Assembly: GCF_021266465.1 (NCBI RefSeq)
Contig: NZ_CP089848.1
Location: forward strand, 3,038,001 to 3,102,000
DNA from: Paralcaligenes sp. KSB-10
GTDB taxonomy: Bacteria; Pseudomonadota; Gammaproteobacteria; Burkholderiales; Burkholderiaceae_B
DNA length: 64,000 nt
Reading direction: 5' to 3'
Shown here one piece after another: positions 35,638-44,921 of this stretch. The notes beneath the pieces are model-generated. The model did not search any database, was not told where the DNA came from, and was given only the letters and a program-made list of their open reading frames with translations. Position numbers and translations under genes: made by a program. The number at the start of each line of letters is the position of its first letter. Positions within the stretch are counted from its first letter, which is position 1.

Positions 35638-36924
35638 TTATTGAAACATCAAGCGTATTTTATCGTAAATCCGGCCGAAGAAACTTGCCTCGGGCACATC
35701 GTTGAGAACCAGCAGGGAGTCCTGGCGCAACACCTTGCCATCGAGAGACAGGGAAACGGTTCCGACCTTGGTGCCTTTTTTAAGCGGCGCGATCAGGGGC
35801 TGCGTGTACTGGGCTACCGGCTTGACCTCGGGGCCCTTGCCGCGCGGAACGGTAATCCAGAGCGGCTGCATTTCGCCCAGGCCCACGGTTTCGGCCTGGC
35901 CTTCCCATACCCGGGCTTTCACGGCGGGATGCTCGGTATCGAACAATTTGATGGTATCGAAATTCTGATAGGTCCAGTTCAATAGCTTGAGGCTGTTTTC
36001 CGTGCGTGCCGAATCGCTGGTGGCGCCCACCACGACCGACACCACGCGGCGACCATTGCGCACAGCCGTTGCCACCAGGCAATAGCCGGCCGACTGGGTG
36101 TGGCCGGTTTTCAGGCCATCGACCGTCGGGTCGGTCCATAACAGACGATTGCGATTCATCTGCTTGATTTTGTTATAGGTGAATTCTTTCTGGCTGTAGT
36201 AGTGCAAATATTGCGGATGATTGCGCACCAGGTTCTTGGCCAGGATGCCCAGATCGCGCACCGTGGTCAGGTGGGTGGGGTCGGGCAAGCCGGTTGAATT
36301 GGCAAAATGGGTATCGGTCATGCCCATTTTGGCGGCTTCCTGGTTCATCAGGGCGGTAAAGGCCGACTCGCTGCCGGCCACGGCTTCGGCCAGGGCCACC
36401 GTGGCATCGTTGCCCGACTGCACAACCAGGCCCTGCAGCAGATCGTCGACCGATACTTGCGTATTGGGCTTGACGAACATGCGCGAACCTTCGGTTTTCC
36501 AGGCTTTCGTGGAAATATTGACCGTTTGGTTAAGTGTCAGGCGCTTGTTGTCGATGGCATCGAACACCACGTAGGCCGACATCAGCTTGGTCAGCGAGGC
36601 CGGTTCGATCTTTTCGTCGGGATTTGACGAAGCGATGATCTGGCCGCTGGTTGCATCGAGCGTGAGCCACGCTTTAGCCGTAATGGCGGGAGGCGGAACG
36701 GACGACAAGTCGCCCACCGGGGTCAACACGCCCGCGGCGCCAGTCGAGGCCGCAGGCGCCGCAACCGGGGCTTTGCCCGCGGCGGTCGAAGCCGCCGGTG
36801 CGGGTGTGGCGGCGGGCGCCTTTTGGGCCAGGGACAAGAGGGGAGCAAGTGACAGTGCAAGCCCGGCGACAAGATAACGCGAGCGGCGCAGGGAGAAAAT
36901 AAAAGCTGAATGTGTCATCGACAT
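35638..36924 (-). CDS. dacC: D-alanyl-D-alanine carboxypeptidase (PBP5/6 type)
   Basis: Periplasmic, membrane-anchored penicillin-binding protein that trims the terminal D-Ala of peptidoglycan. All three active-site motifs are visible: SLTK (in EPASLTKLMSAY), SGN (in VQSGNDATVAL) and KTG (in DGLKTGHTQSAG). The beta-rich C-terminal domain and an ending FFGRIYDKIRLMFQ, an amphipathic membrane anchor, follow. A signal peptide near the start is followed by an Ala/Pro-rich linker. The start is uncertain: ATG at 36924 or 36918, or TTG at 36945. dacA is an equally valid name. Confidence 0.95.
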   Translation of the reverse strand: MSMTHSAFIFSLRRSRYLVAGLALSLAPLLSLAQKAPAATPAPAASTAAGKAPVAAPAASTGAAGVLTPVGDLSSVPPPAITAKAWLTLDATSGQIIASSNPDEKIEPASLTKLMSAYVVFDAIDNKRLTLNQTVNISTKAWKTEGSRMFVKPNTQVSVDDLLQGLVVQSGNDATVALAEAVAGSESAFTALMNQEAAKMGMTDTHFANSTGLPDPTHLTTVRDLGILAKNLVRNHPQYLHYYSQKEFTYNKIKQMNRNRLLWTDPTVDGLKTGHTQSAGYCLVATAVRNGRRVVSVVVGATSDSARTENSLKLLNWTYQNFDTIKLFDTEHPAVKARVWEGQAETVGLGEMQPLWITVPRGKGPEVKPVAQYTQPLIAPLKKGTKVGTVSLSLDGKVLRQDSLLVLNDVPEASFFGRIYDKIRLMFQ

Positions 36925-37073
36925 ACCGTATAACGATTCCGTCAAGAAAGCCGGTCAAGGAAGCCGGATAAGCGAAACGCCCATTATAGGCAGAGCCTGC
37001 GCGGGACAATACCGCCAGAATGGCCATTTGAGCGTGGAAACTGAAAATACTTGCTACGGAAGTTTGAAAAACG

Positions 37074-37718
37074 TTACAGTATCGCCAGGCGTTGCTGCAG
37101 CAATTGCTTCAGTGTAATCAGCCGGCCATGAAAAAAATGCGTGGCGTCGGGCACCACCACGACAGGCAAACCGCGCACGCGTGCAAAATCCATGGCTTCC
37201 GACAAAGGCACGACTTCATCGACTTCGCCATGAATCAAGAACGTATCATCGGGTATGCGTACCTCGCGAAACTTGAAACGCTCGACCGCCGAGCCTATCA
37301 GCATGAGCGCATCGGGCGTTTTCCCCGCCTGCTCGGCCACGCCGGAATACAACTGGGCCGCCACCGAGGTGCCGAAGGAAAAGCCCGCCAGCACCCACTT
37401 GCCGGCGGCCAGCTCGGGGTAGGCCAGTTCGAACTGCCCGACAAGCTCATGCATGTCGGCGGTTTCACCCACGGCCCGGTCGAATTCACCAGCCGAAGCG
37501 CCAACACCACGGAAATTGGGGCGTACGGCCACCAGGCCGTGCTGCACACAGGCGCGTGCAATCGTGGTCACGATCTTGTTGTCGCGCGCCCCGCCATGCA
37601 AAGGGTGCGGATGCAAGACCAGCGCCCAGCCGCGCGCAGGCCCATCGGGCCAATCGAGGGCGCAGTCGATGGCCCCGGCCAAACCCTTGAATACCGTATT
37701 TTTGACGTTCACAGACAT
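37074..37718 (-). CDS. Alpha/beta hydrolase
   Basis: Cytoplasmic alpha/beta hydrolase of about 214 residues. The nucleophile elbow is AGFSFGTSVA, the acid probably lies in HGEVDEVVPL, and the His in PDATHFFHG. HPHPLHGGARDNKIV near residue 37 marks the small bacterial group annotated as CocE/dienelactone-like hydrolases. The natural substrate is unknown. The ATG at 37718 is preferred over 37751 because it begins nearer the conserved core. It is divergent from birA. Confidence 0.88.
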   Translation of the reverse strand: MSVNVKNTVFKGLAGAIDCALDWPDGPARGWALVLHPHPLHGGARDNKIVTTIARACVQHGLVAVRPNFRGVGASAGEFDRAVGETADMHELVGQFELAYPELAAGKWVLAGFSFGTSVAAQLYSGVAEQAGKTPDALMLIGSAVERFKFREVRIPDDTFLIHGEVDEVVPLSEAMDFARVRGLPVVVVPDATHFFHGRLITLKQLLQQRLAIL

Positions 37719-37826
37719 AAGGCTAAAAATCCCGACAAGAACTCGAATCATAACAACATCAGGTAGACTTATTAGTCCAGTAACAGGCCACTTTGGCCCA
37801 ATGACGATTACACGGCCCCATACACG

Positions 37827-38693
37827 ATGTCATCAGCGTCGATTCCCCTCCTGCCCACGCCGGAACAGATGGCCGCCAGTCTGCGGGCGGCCTTGCCCAA
37901 TTTCAAACAAGTGCAGTGGGTGGACAGCACCTCCTCGACCAACGCCGACCTGCTTGCCAAGGCGCGCCGCGGGGGCCATCACCTGGCCCGGCCCTGGCTG
38001 CTGGGCGCGCACCTGCAAGAAGGCGGCCGCGGCCGGGCCGGCCGAACCTGGCAGAACCGCGCCGGCGCCAACCTGATGTTTTCCTGCGCGTTCGATGTAT
38101 TCCTGCCGCCCAAGCAACTGCCCACGCTTTCGCCGCTGGCCGGCGTGGCCGCCTGCGAGGCCTTGCGCAGCCTGATCGAACCTGCGCACCAAACCCGCCT
38201 TGTCATGAAATGGCCCAACGACGTGCATTGGCAATTTGCCAAGCTGGCGGGCATTCTGGTCGAAATCACCCGGGCCAGTACCTCGAAGCTGGCGGCCGAT
38301 CACCATGTTGCCATTGTCGGCATCGGCATCAATCTTGAAGACGCCCGGGCGCTCAGCCAATCCCTGAACCGGCAGGTCGCCGACTGGTCGGAAGTCACGG
38401 CCCAGGACGCGCAGGCGGCCGCAGCCTCGGCATCGACCATGGTTGCCGCAATCGCCCACGCCTGGTACGCCAGTTTCAACGCCGCCATACGAGAGGGGTT
38501 CGACGCCCTGCCGGCGCGCTACGCCCAGGTCGACGCCCTGGCCGGCCAGCATGTCAACGTACTGGACGACGGGCGCATTATCCACGCAGGCATCGCCTGC
38601 GGCATCAATACCTTCGGCCAGTTGCTGGTGCGCACTGCAGATGGCGACAAGCCCATCTCGGTGGGCGAAATCTCGGTGCGGGCGCAAACATGA
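37827..38693 (+). CDS. birA: Biotin-[acetyl-CoA-carboxylase] ligase
   Basis: Biotin protein ligase of 288 residues. The catalytic loop is GGRGRAGRTWQNRAGANL near residue 70, KWPNDVHW is near 130 with the biotin-contacting Lys, and GIGINLEDAR follows near 173. The short C-terminal SH3-like domain ends VGEISVRAQT. There is no N-terminal winged helix, so it is a class I ligase without repressor function. Its stop overlaps the coaX start by 4 bases (ATGA). Confidence 0.95.
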   Translation: MSSASIPLLPTPEQMAASLRAALPNFKQVQWVDSTSSTNADLLAKARRGGHHLARPWLLGAHLQEGGRGRAGRTWQNRAGANLMFSCAFDVFLPPKQLPTLSPLAGVAACEALRSLIEPAHQTRLVMKWPNDVHWQFAKLAGILVEITRASTSKLAADHHVAIVGIGINLEDARALSQSLNRQVADWSEVTAQDAQAAAASASTMVAAIAHAWYASFNAAIREGFDALPARYAQVDALAGQHVNVLDDGRIIHAGIACGINTFGQLLVRTADGDKPISVGEISVRAQT

Positions 38694-39496
38694 TGCTCCT
38701 GATCGACGCCGGCAACACGCGCGTCAAGTTCGGCTGGATCGAACCCGGCAGCGGCCGGCGCGAAACCGTCGCACTGGCCCTGCACCATGCCGGGCTGGAT
38801 CAGCTGTCGCAATGGCTGCAACAACTTCCCATGCGCCCCACCGCGGCCCTGGGGGTCAACGTGGCCGGCGCGGCAACCGCCGCGGCCATCGAATCACGGC
38901 TCGCGCCGCATGCCTGCCCCGTCAGTTGGGTCGCCAGCCAGAGCGAAGCACTGGGAATACGCAACACCTACCATCAACCCGGCCAGCTCGGTCCCGACCG
39001 ATGGGTATCCATGCTGGCCCTGGCCCAGCATGCGGAAGGCCCACGCGCAAGCTCTACCAGCCCCGCCCCCCTGATGCTGGCCAGTTTCGGCACCGCCACG
39101 ACCATCGACACGCTCAGCCCCGACCTGGCTTTCCAGGGCGGGCTGATCTTTCCCGGCCCCGCCCTGATGCGCACCTCGCTCGCGCAGGGCACCGCCAATC
39201 TGCCCGAGGCGGACGGCGATACGGCCGCCTACCCGGCCCACACCCACCAGGCCATCGCAACCGGCATCGCCGCCGCCCAGGCAGGCGCCGTGTTGCGGCA
39301 ATGGCTGATCGGGCTGGACCGCTACGGGAACGCCCCCCTGCTCTTCAGCGCCGGCGGAGGCTGGCCCGTGGTCAGGGAAGAAACCCTGCGCCTGCTGGCC
39401 GCCATGCAAAACCGCCTTGGCCTGCCCCTTGCGCCCATAGAATGGCTGGCCACCCCGGTACTCGACGGCCTGGCCCGCCTGGCGAGCCGGCAATGA
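38690..39496 (+). CDS. coaX: Type III pantothenate kinase
   Basis: First enzyme of coenzyme A synthesis, type III (feedback-resistant, needs a monovalent cation), 268 residues. The ASKHA-fold phosphate loop is LLIDAGNTRVKFGW, the pantothenate region GPDRWVSMLA near residue 100, and FGTATTIDTL near 128. In Bordetella the orthologue is called Baf, as it was first isolated for an effect on Bvg-dependent expression. It overlaps birA by 4 bases. Confidence 0.95.
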   Translation: MMLLIDAGNTRVKFGWIEPGSGRRETVALALHHAGLDQLSQWLQQLPMRPTAALGVNVAGAATAAAIESRLAPHACPVSWVASQSEALGIRNTYHQPGQLGPDRWVSMLALAQHAEGPRASSTSPAPLMLASFGTATTIDTLSPDLAFQGGLIFPGPALMRTSLAQGTANLPEADGDTAAYPAHTHQAIATGIAAAQAGAVLRQWLIGLDRYGNAPLLFSAGGGWPVVREETLRLLAAMQNRLGLPLAPIEWLATPVLDGLARLASRQ

Positions 39497-39578
39497 CCGC
39501 GGCGGGCGCCAAGATGCAAAAAGTCCGGCCTGGCTTTACACTCGGGCCACTTGTATCGGTTTTTTGGTTTTCCAGGCC

Positions 39579-39776
39579 ATGCGCTTTTTATTTCTTCTGA
39601 TTCTGATTGCCAACGTTATCGTTCTGGCCTATGGGCAAGGCTTTTTCGGCACACCGCCCAACGAGGTCGGGCGCGACCCGCATATGCTGACCTTGCAGCA
39701 GAATCCGGCCATCGTCACTTTGGGTCAGCCAAGCGAAGGCAACCAGGCCGACGCCGCCAACCGTCCGCAACCCTGA
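39579..39776 (+). CDS. Small membrane-anchored protein
   Basis: A 65-residue protein with one N-terminal hydrophobic helix (MRFLFLLILIANVIVLAYGQ) and a short polar tail rich in Gln, Asn and Pro. No domain recognised. Proteins of similar start follow coaX in related bacteria, sometimes as longer SPOR-type proteins, so this may be a shortened relative. Its last 52 bases overlap the convergent arylmalonate decarboxylase gene. Confidence 0.6.
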   Translation: MRFLFLLILIANVIVLAYGQGFFGTPPNEVGRDPHMLTLQQNPAIVTLGQPSEGNQADAANRPQP

Positions 39777-40477
39777 GTCCGGCTATCCAGGCCGGCCGTG
39801 CCCACGACATCCCAGAATCCGGCGGGTGAACTGGCCACCACCGGCACATCCAGTTGCCGCTCTACCTGTTTCAAGGCGTCCTGCACAATCAGCCCTCCGC
39901 ACGACAGCACAATGCCATCGGCGTTGCCCTTGGCGTCATCCCAGGCTTCCAGGCACAGACTGACCAGCGTATCGGTGGATACCTGCCCGACCTCGCGAAC
40001 CCCGTTGATGCCCAGGCCCTTCGTACTGGCGACGGCAATGCCTTCTACGCCCAGAAAGGCGGCCAGGCGCTGGTTCACGTCATCCACATATGCGGTGGCA
40101 ACGGCCACGGTCTTCAAACCCAAAGCACGCATGCCCCGCAATATGGCATAGCTCATGGTCGTGCAGGGCAAGCCTGTTGCCTGCTCCATCTGGTCTTTCA
40201 AGCGCTGGTTGAGATCGGCGCCTCGATAAAAGCTAAGCGATGTCCCCATCAGGGAAATCGCCGATACCCCCTCGTCCGCCAAGGCTCTGGCTTTTTCAAT
40301 GACGTGATCAATGACCTGGTCATAACCCTGCTTGTCCACGGTACCCAGGGACAGGCCCTTGGCGATAAACCTGAGTCCAGGGTACATAATCCGGGCGTCC
40401 GGGGGCACCTCGCCCGCGGCCGGGGGGACAATCAGGCCTATGGGCTTCTGGGCGTCGGGGAAAGAAAAGCTCATCAT
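39725..40477 (-). CDS. Arylmalonate decarboxylase
   Basis: Asp/Glu-racemase-superfamily decarboxylase closely resembling Bordetella bronchiseptica AMDase, which converts arylmalonates to optically pure arylpropionates without a cofactor. Shared blocks are IGLIVPPAAGEVPPDA, ISLMGTSLSFYRGA (the Gly-Thr-Ser that binds the carboxylate, G78-T79-S80), ATAYVDDVNQRLAAFLG with Y130, and LSCGGL with the catalytic C193. The Gly at 78, where racemases have the second Cys, points to decarboxylation. It has 250 residues; the C-terminus is slightly longer than I recall for AMDase and overlaps the convergent small gene. A Bug receptor is 11 nt upstream. Confidence 0.92.
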   Translation of the reverse strand: MMSFSFPDAQKPIGLIVPPAAGEVPPDARIMYPGLRFIAKGLSLGTVDKQGYDQVIDHVIEKARALADEGVSAISLMGTSLSFYRGADLNQRLKDQMEQATGLPCTTMSYAILRGMRALGLKTVAVATAYVDDVNQRLAAFLGVEGIAVASTKGLGINGVREVGQVSTDTLVSLCLEAWDDAKGNADGIVLSCGGLIVQDALKQVERQLDVPVVASSPAGFWDVVGTAGLDSRTQGCGRLAASAWLPSLG

Positions 40478-40488
40478 GGAATTCCAGG

Positions 40489-41442
40489 CTAGTGATTAAA
40501 CTTCAAATCAGCCTGTTTGATCACGCCGACCCAGCGGGCTTCTTCTCGCCGCATCCAGTCGGCTTGCCAGGCCGGATCGTGGAAATCGGTTACCGCGCCC
40601 TGCACGATAAACGAGTCTTGCACCGACTTCTCGCCCAGCGCCTGTTTCAGGGCGGCCGTCACAGGAGCCAGCGCACTGGCCGGCGTGCCTGCGGGGGCCA
40701 GCAAAAACAAGGAGGGCGTAGCCTGGTAGCCGGGCAGCGTTTCATCGACTGCGGGCACATTGGGCAAGGCCGGGAACCGCTTGGCCGACAAGCCCGCCAG
40801 AATACGGATTTTGCCGGCTTTTTCCAAAGCCATGGCCGAAGCCACGCTGGCAATCGCCATCGATACCTCGCCGGCCGCCGCCGCCTGGTTGGCCGGGCTG
40901 CCGCCGCGATAGGGTACGTGCAGGAGTTTTACCCCGGCCTTGATGCCCAGCAGCTCGCCGGCCAAATGGTGTATTGAACCCACGCCTACCGATGCGAAGG
41001 AGTATTTGCCCGGCTCCTTTCTGGCCATGTCCAGAAAACCGGACAGCGATTTGGCCGGGCTGGCGGCCGGAACAACAATGACCAGATCCGCCTGCCCCAC
41101 CACGCCCACCGGCTCAAAGCTCTTTTGAATGTTGTAGCCGACCTTGGGATAGATATGCGGCGCAACCAGCAGCGATGAGTCGCCCAGCAGCAAGGTGTTG
41201 CCGTCGGGAGCCGATTTGGCCACATAGTCGGCGGCAATCGTGCCGCCGGCGCCGGATTTGTTTTCCACCACCACCGGACGCTTCAGCGTCTTCTCGATCT
41301 GGCGCGCCGTGATTCTGGCCAGAGTATCCACGCCGCCGCCCGGAGCGAATCCCACCACTATCCTCAACGGCGCAGTCTCGGCCGCCGCCAGCGAAACCAC
41401 ACCCAGGCTCAGCATGGCCGCCAATACAATCCTTTTCAGCAT
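40489..41442 (-). CDS. Bug/TctC-family periplasmic substrate-binding protein
   Basis: Bug receptor of 317 residues. The ATG at 41442 follows TTGGAGAC. The signal peptide is MLKRIVLAAMLSLGVVSLAA. Landmarks are LRIVVGFAPGGGVDTLARI, PVVVENKSGAGGTIAADYV and APDGNTLLLGD. It lies between a GntR regulator and an arylmalonate decarboxylase, so the ligand is plausibly a substituted malonate. No permease genes are adjacent. Confidence 0.93.
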   Translation of the reverse strand: MLKRIVLAAMLSLGVVSLAAAETAPLRIVVGFAPGGGVDTLARITARQIEKTLKRPVVVENKSGAGGTIAADYVAKSAPDGNTLLLGDSSLLVAPHIYPKVGYNIQKSFEPVGVVGQADLVIVVPAASPAKSLSGFLDMARKEPGKYSFASVGVGSIHHLAGELLGIKAGVKLLHVPYRGGSPANQAAAAGEVSMAIASVASAMALEKAGKIRILAGLSAKRFPALPNVPAVDETLPGYQATPSLFLLAPAGTPASALAPVTAALKQALGEKSVQDSFIVQGAVTDFHDPAWQADWMRREEARWVGVIKQADLKFNH

Positions 41443-41494
41443 TTTTGTCTCCAAGGCCAAATAACAGGCCATTTATTTATAAATGAGTCTGGAA

Positions 41495-42232
41495 TCAATG
41501 CAGGGTCGAAGGCGGCGCAAACAGGCGCGGCATGTCCACCAGGCCGCGATTCCATGCGGGACTGGTATCGGGATCGAACTGCAGGTATTCAGGGGAAGCC
41601 ATGGCCAGGTCGCAAAAGTCCTTGCCGCCAATCAGAATATGTTCACAGGCCAGCTGCTGCGCAGCTTGCTCGTTTCTATCGATGACGGCCAGCAACAGGC
41701 GGTCGTGCTCGAACCAGGAATTGGCCATGCGCTCGGTAAAGTCGAAATGCCGCATGCGATAGGGGCCTGTGCGTTTGCGGGCGTGCAGGATCTGACTGAT
41801 CAAATAGGCATTGCCGCAGCTGGCATAAAAATACTCGTGAAAAGCCTTGTTGTAATTGGAATAATCGGCCTGATTTTTTTGCGTAACCGCGCGCTTGCCT
41901 TCCTTGTGCAGCGCACGCAGGGCTTTCAACTGCACATCGTCAATGCGCTGCACCACTAAACGGGCGCACAAGCCTTCAGCGTGCGCCAGCGCCTCGAAGA
42001 TGTCGGCCAGCTCATTGGCCGATAGCTGCACCACATAGATGCCCGAACGCGGAACCATCCGCACAAATCCCAGGGCGGCCAATTGCAGCAGGGCCTCCCG
42101 AACGGGCGTGCGCGAAACCGAGAAGATTTGGCTCAGCTTGTCTTCATCGAGCTGCACCCCGGGCGGCAACTGGCCCGACACGATGCGTGTCTCGATCTCG
42201 TAAAGCACCCGATCTGCGGCGGAAATGGACAT
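41495..42232 (-). CDS. GntR-family transcriptional regulator (FadR/FCD type)
   Basis: A 245-residue GntR regulator. The winged helix is at residues 10-70 (LSQIFSVSRTPVREALLQLA then MVPRSGIYVV), and the all-helical FCD domain binds a carboxylate ligand, often with a metal held by Asp/His residues (NKAFHEYFYASCGN, HDRLLLAVID). It is the first gene of the unit with the Bug and arylmalonate decarboxylase genes and probably represses it. A TGATATATCA palindrome at 42318-42327 in the upstream gap is a weak operator candidate. Confidence 0.93.
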   Translation of the reverse strand: MSISAADRVLYEIETRIVSGQLPPGVQLDEDKLSQIFSVSRTPVREALLQLAALGFVRMVPRSGIYVVQLSANELADIFEALAHAEGLCARLVVQRIDDVQLKALRALHKEGKRAVTQKNQADYSNYNKAFHEYFYASCGNAYLISQILHARKRTGPYRMRHFDFTERMANSWFEHDRLLLAVIDRNEQAAQQLACEHILIGGKDFCDLAMASPEYLQFDPDTSPAWNRGLVDMPRLFAPPSTLH

Positions 42233-42465
42233 AAGCGGCCCTGATGATTAATAGTCCGGCGCAAACCATTGATGCAGTACCCACAATCGCCGTTGGCTCA
42301 TTCTAATAATAGCGATGTGATATATCAAAGCTTTCCCGAAAGCAAAAAATCCCCCCCATTGTCCAGGCATGATTTGCCCATCGCGGCATGATCGATCCGT
42401 GAACTGCGTCCCGAAATGCATCTGGCACTAAAATGGGTTCTTTGCCAAGCATCAAAGCCAACAAT

Positions 42466-43296
42466 ATGAAACCAATTCGTAAAGCTGTTTTTCCTGTCGC
42501 GGGACTGGGCACGCGCTTTCTGCCGGCCACCAAGGCCATGCCCAAGGAAATGCTCCCCATTGTGGACAAACCGCTGATTCAATACGCGGTAGAGGAAGCC
42601 ATTGCCGCGGGCATCACCGACCTGATCTTCATCACCGGGCGCAATAAACGCGCCATTGAAGATCATTTCGATCGCGTCCCCGAATTGGAAGCCGAGCTCG
42701 AGGCAAAACATAAATCCGAACTGCTCGATATCGTGCGCAATATCATCCCTGCACACATCAATTGCATCTACACACGGCAATCCGACCCCCTGGGCCTGGG
42801 CCATGCCGTGCTGTGCGCGGCGCCCATAGTCGGAAACGAGCCTTTTGCCGTGCTGCTGGCCGACGACCTGATCGACGCGAAAACCTCGGTCACGCATCAA
42901 CTGATTGAAGCCGCGCACCAGCAGAACGGCAGCGTGCTGGCCATACAGAACATAGCGCAAGACCAAACCAATAAATACGGAATTATTTCGGGCTCCCGCG
43001 TCAGCGATAAAACCACGCGCCTGACCGGCATTGTCGAAAAGCCGGCGCCCGATGCGGCGCCGTCCACCCTGGCGGTGGTCGGCCGTTATGTGCTGGAGCC
43101 GGAAATATTCGAGCACCTGCGGCAAACCCAGGCCGGAGTCGGCGGTGAAATCCAGCTTACCGACGGCATTGCCAGCCTGCTTAAAACACGCGACGTTTAC
43201 GGCTTCGAATACGAAGGCCTGCGCTACGATTGCGGCAGCAAGGCCGGCTTCTTCCAGGCCACGCTCGAACTCGGACGCAAGTACCACGGCCTGTAG
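42466..43296 (+). CDS. galU: UTP-glucose-1-phosphate uridylyltransferase
   Basis: Makes UDP-glucose for lipopolysaccharide, exopolysaccharide and osmoprotection. It has 276 residues from the ATG at 42466. The nucleotide-binding motif is [19 protein letters not shown], with [13 protein letters not shown] next and the uridine/glucose contacts in LLADDLIDA and [12 protein letters not shown]. An in-frame ATG at 42433 would add 11 residues not typical of the family. It is divergent from the GntR unit and convergent with waaA. Confidence 0.96.
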   Translation: MKPIRKAVFPVAGLGTRFLPATKAMPKEMLPIVDKPLIQYAVEEAIAAGITDLIFITGRNKRAIEDHFDRVPELEAELEAKHKSELLDIVRNIIPAHINCIYTRQSDPLGLGHAVLCAAPIVGNEPFAVLLADDLIDAKTSVTHQLIEAAHQQNGSVLAIQNIAQDQTNKYGIISGSRVSDKTTRLTGIVEKPAPDAAPSTLAVVGRYVLEPEIFEHLRQTQAGVGGEIQLTDGIASLLKTRDVYGFEYEGLRYDCGSKAGFFQATLELGRKYHGL

Positions 43297-43346
43297 GGTG
43301 CCCCTGGGGTAGGCACGAGGCCCACTCCCGCGAATTGCTTAATTGC

Positions 43347-44684
43347 TTATCGGTGAATCTTTTCGGATCGGAGCTCGTTCAGTCCCGCGACAACGCGGGC
43401 GACGGCACCTGTGTGCTTCTGCACCCAGTGCGCGCCCGCCTCGCCCATCTTCGCCAGGCATTGGGGGTGATCCAGCATCTGCAATGCCTTTTGCAGCGCC
43501 GCATCGGGCGACTGAACCCTTAGCGCCGCGCCCTCATCGATGGCATCGACGACGGCCTGCTCGAAATTCCGGGTATGCGGCCCCACCAGCACCGGCACGC
43601 CGGCGGCGCACGCCTCGATCAGGTTCTGCCCTCCCAGGGGTTCAAAGCTGCCCGCCACAATGGCGACATGGCTGCCGGCGTAATACACCGCCATTTCGCC
43701 CAGGCTATCGCCCAGCAGAACCAGCGGCTCGCCGCCGGCACGCAAGGCCGAAGCACCCGCCTCGCCCATATCGACCAACTGCGAGCGCCGCACAAACGGT
43801 ATGCCGGCCTCTTGCAGCAAGGCGGCCGCACGGTCGAAGCGCCGCGGGTGGCGCGGGATCAGGTAAAACATAACGCGCTCGGCCAGGCTTTTGCCTTGCG
43901 CCGTGGCCCGCCTGTCTTGCTTGACGATGGCATTGACGAACTGCTCGTCTTCGCCTTCGCGTGTGCTGGCAATGGCAATGGCCTTGCGCTGCAGGGCGGC
44001 GCTGAACGCCTTGCCGCGCGCCACTTTGTCGGCCGGCAAACAGATGTCGAACTTGAAATTGCCCGATACCCGCACCGCCGACGCCCCAGCCTGCTCCAGG
44101 CGTTGCGCATCGTTCAGTGTCTGGGCATACACCGCCTGCAAGCTGTCGTAGGCTTCGCGCATGACACGCCCGGCCCGCAGGCTCTGGCGCAGGGAATGGT
44201 CGGAAAACCGCGAGCTGACCAGCATCATGGGTACGCGGGCCTTGCGCGCGGCGGCAATCACATTGGGCCAGACCTCGCGTTCGATCAACACGCCTACGCT
44301 GGGCCGGTAATGTGCAATAAACCGCTGGGTGCATCCCGGAAAATCATAAGGCAGCCACTCTTGCTGCAGGCGGCCCTGGGCTATGGCCTGTTCGAATACC
44401 CGTGCTCCTTCAGCGCGTCCGGTCACCGTCATGTGCGTCAGCAATACGCAGTTGCCCTGGTCCAGCAAGGTTTGCACAAACGGCTGGGCAGCACGGGTTT
44501 CACCCAGGCTGACCGCATGCACCCAGACAGGTTCTTCAAGTTTGCCGGCTTGGGCATAATGGCCAAAGCGGCTACCCGACCAGACACCCCAATCGCCGCC
44601 GGCGCGCCGCGCACGCAATGCCATCCACCCGAGCAGGCCCGGGGACAAAAGACGGATGCAAACAGTGTAAAAAAAACGATTCAA
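43347..44684 (-). CDS. waaA: 3-deoxy-D-manno-octulosonic acid transferase
   Basis: KDO transferase (KdtA) that adds KDO to lipid IVA at the inner membrane. It has 445 residues. An N-terminal membrane anchor is followed by two GT-B Rossmann domains: VWVHAVSLGETRAAQPF near residue 52, IEREVWPNVIAAARKARVP near 135, and in the C-domain GGQNLIEACAAGVPVLVGPH. It uses a TTG start at 44684, supported because it reproduces the usual N-terminus; no in-frame ATG fits. Its function pairs with waaC upstream. Confidence 0.95.
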   Translation of the reverse strand: MNRFFYTVCIRLLSPGLLGWMALRARRAGGDWGVWSGSRFGHYAQAGKLEEPVWVHAVSLGETRAAQPFVQTLLDQGNCVLLTHMTVTGRAEGARVFEQAIAQGRLQQEWLPYDFPGCTQRFIAHYRPSVGVLIEREVWPNVIAAARKARVPMMLVSSRFSDHSLRQSLRAGRVMREAYDSLQAVYAQTLNDAQRLEQAGASAVRVSGNFKFDICLPADKVARGKAFSAALQRKAIAIASTREGEDEQFVNAIVKQDRRATAQGKSLAERVMFYLIPRHPRRFDRAAALLQEAGIPFVRRSQLVDMGEAGASALRAGGEPLVLLGDSLGEMAVYYAGSHVAIVAGSFEPLGGQNLIEACAAGVPVLVGPHTRNFEQAVVDAIDEGAALRVQSPDAALQKALQMLDHPQCLAKMGEAGAHWVQKHTGAVARVVAGLNELRSEKIHR

Positions 44685-44725
44685 TGAGGCTTTACCGCAA
44701 GGTTATAAAACAAGACTGTCGATCT

Positions 44726-44754
44726 GCGGGGGGCGGCCCTTGTAGTCGCCCGCC
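44726..44754. repeat. Short REP-like palindrome
   Basis: GGGGCGGCCC-TTGTA-GTCGCCCGCC-type hairpin in the 236-bp gap between waaA and waaC. It is one of a small set of similar motifs (16831, 17788 and perhaps 62632). Nothing else was found in the gap. Confidence 0.45.
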
Positions 44755-44921
44755 ACCGATGCATATCCCCATTTTAAACGCAGTTGATACACAAAAGACG
44801 ACAAAAACCCTATTTTCGTGTCATATTGACCACTATGGCAGACCGCAAGTCCTGTTCAGGCCAGGGTATCGACCCTTTCGGCGGCCAAGCGAGCAAACAG
44901 CAGATTGCCGCGACGCGAGCC

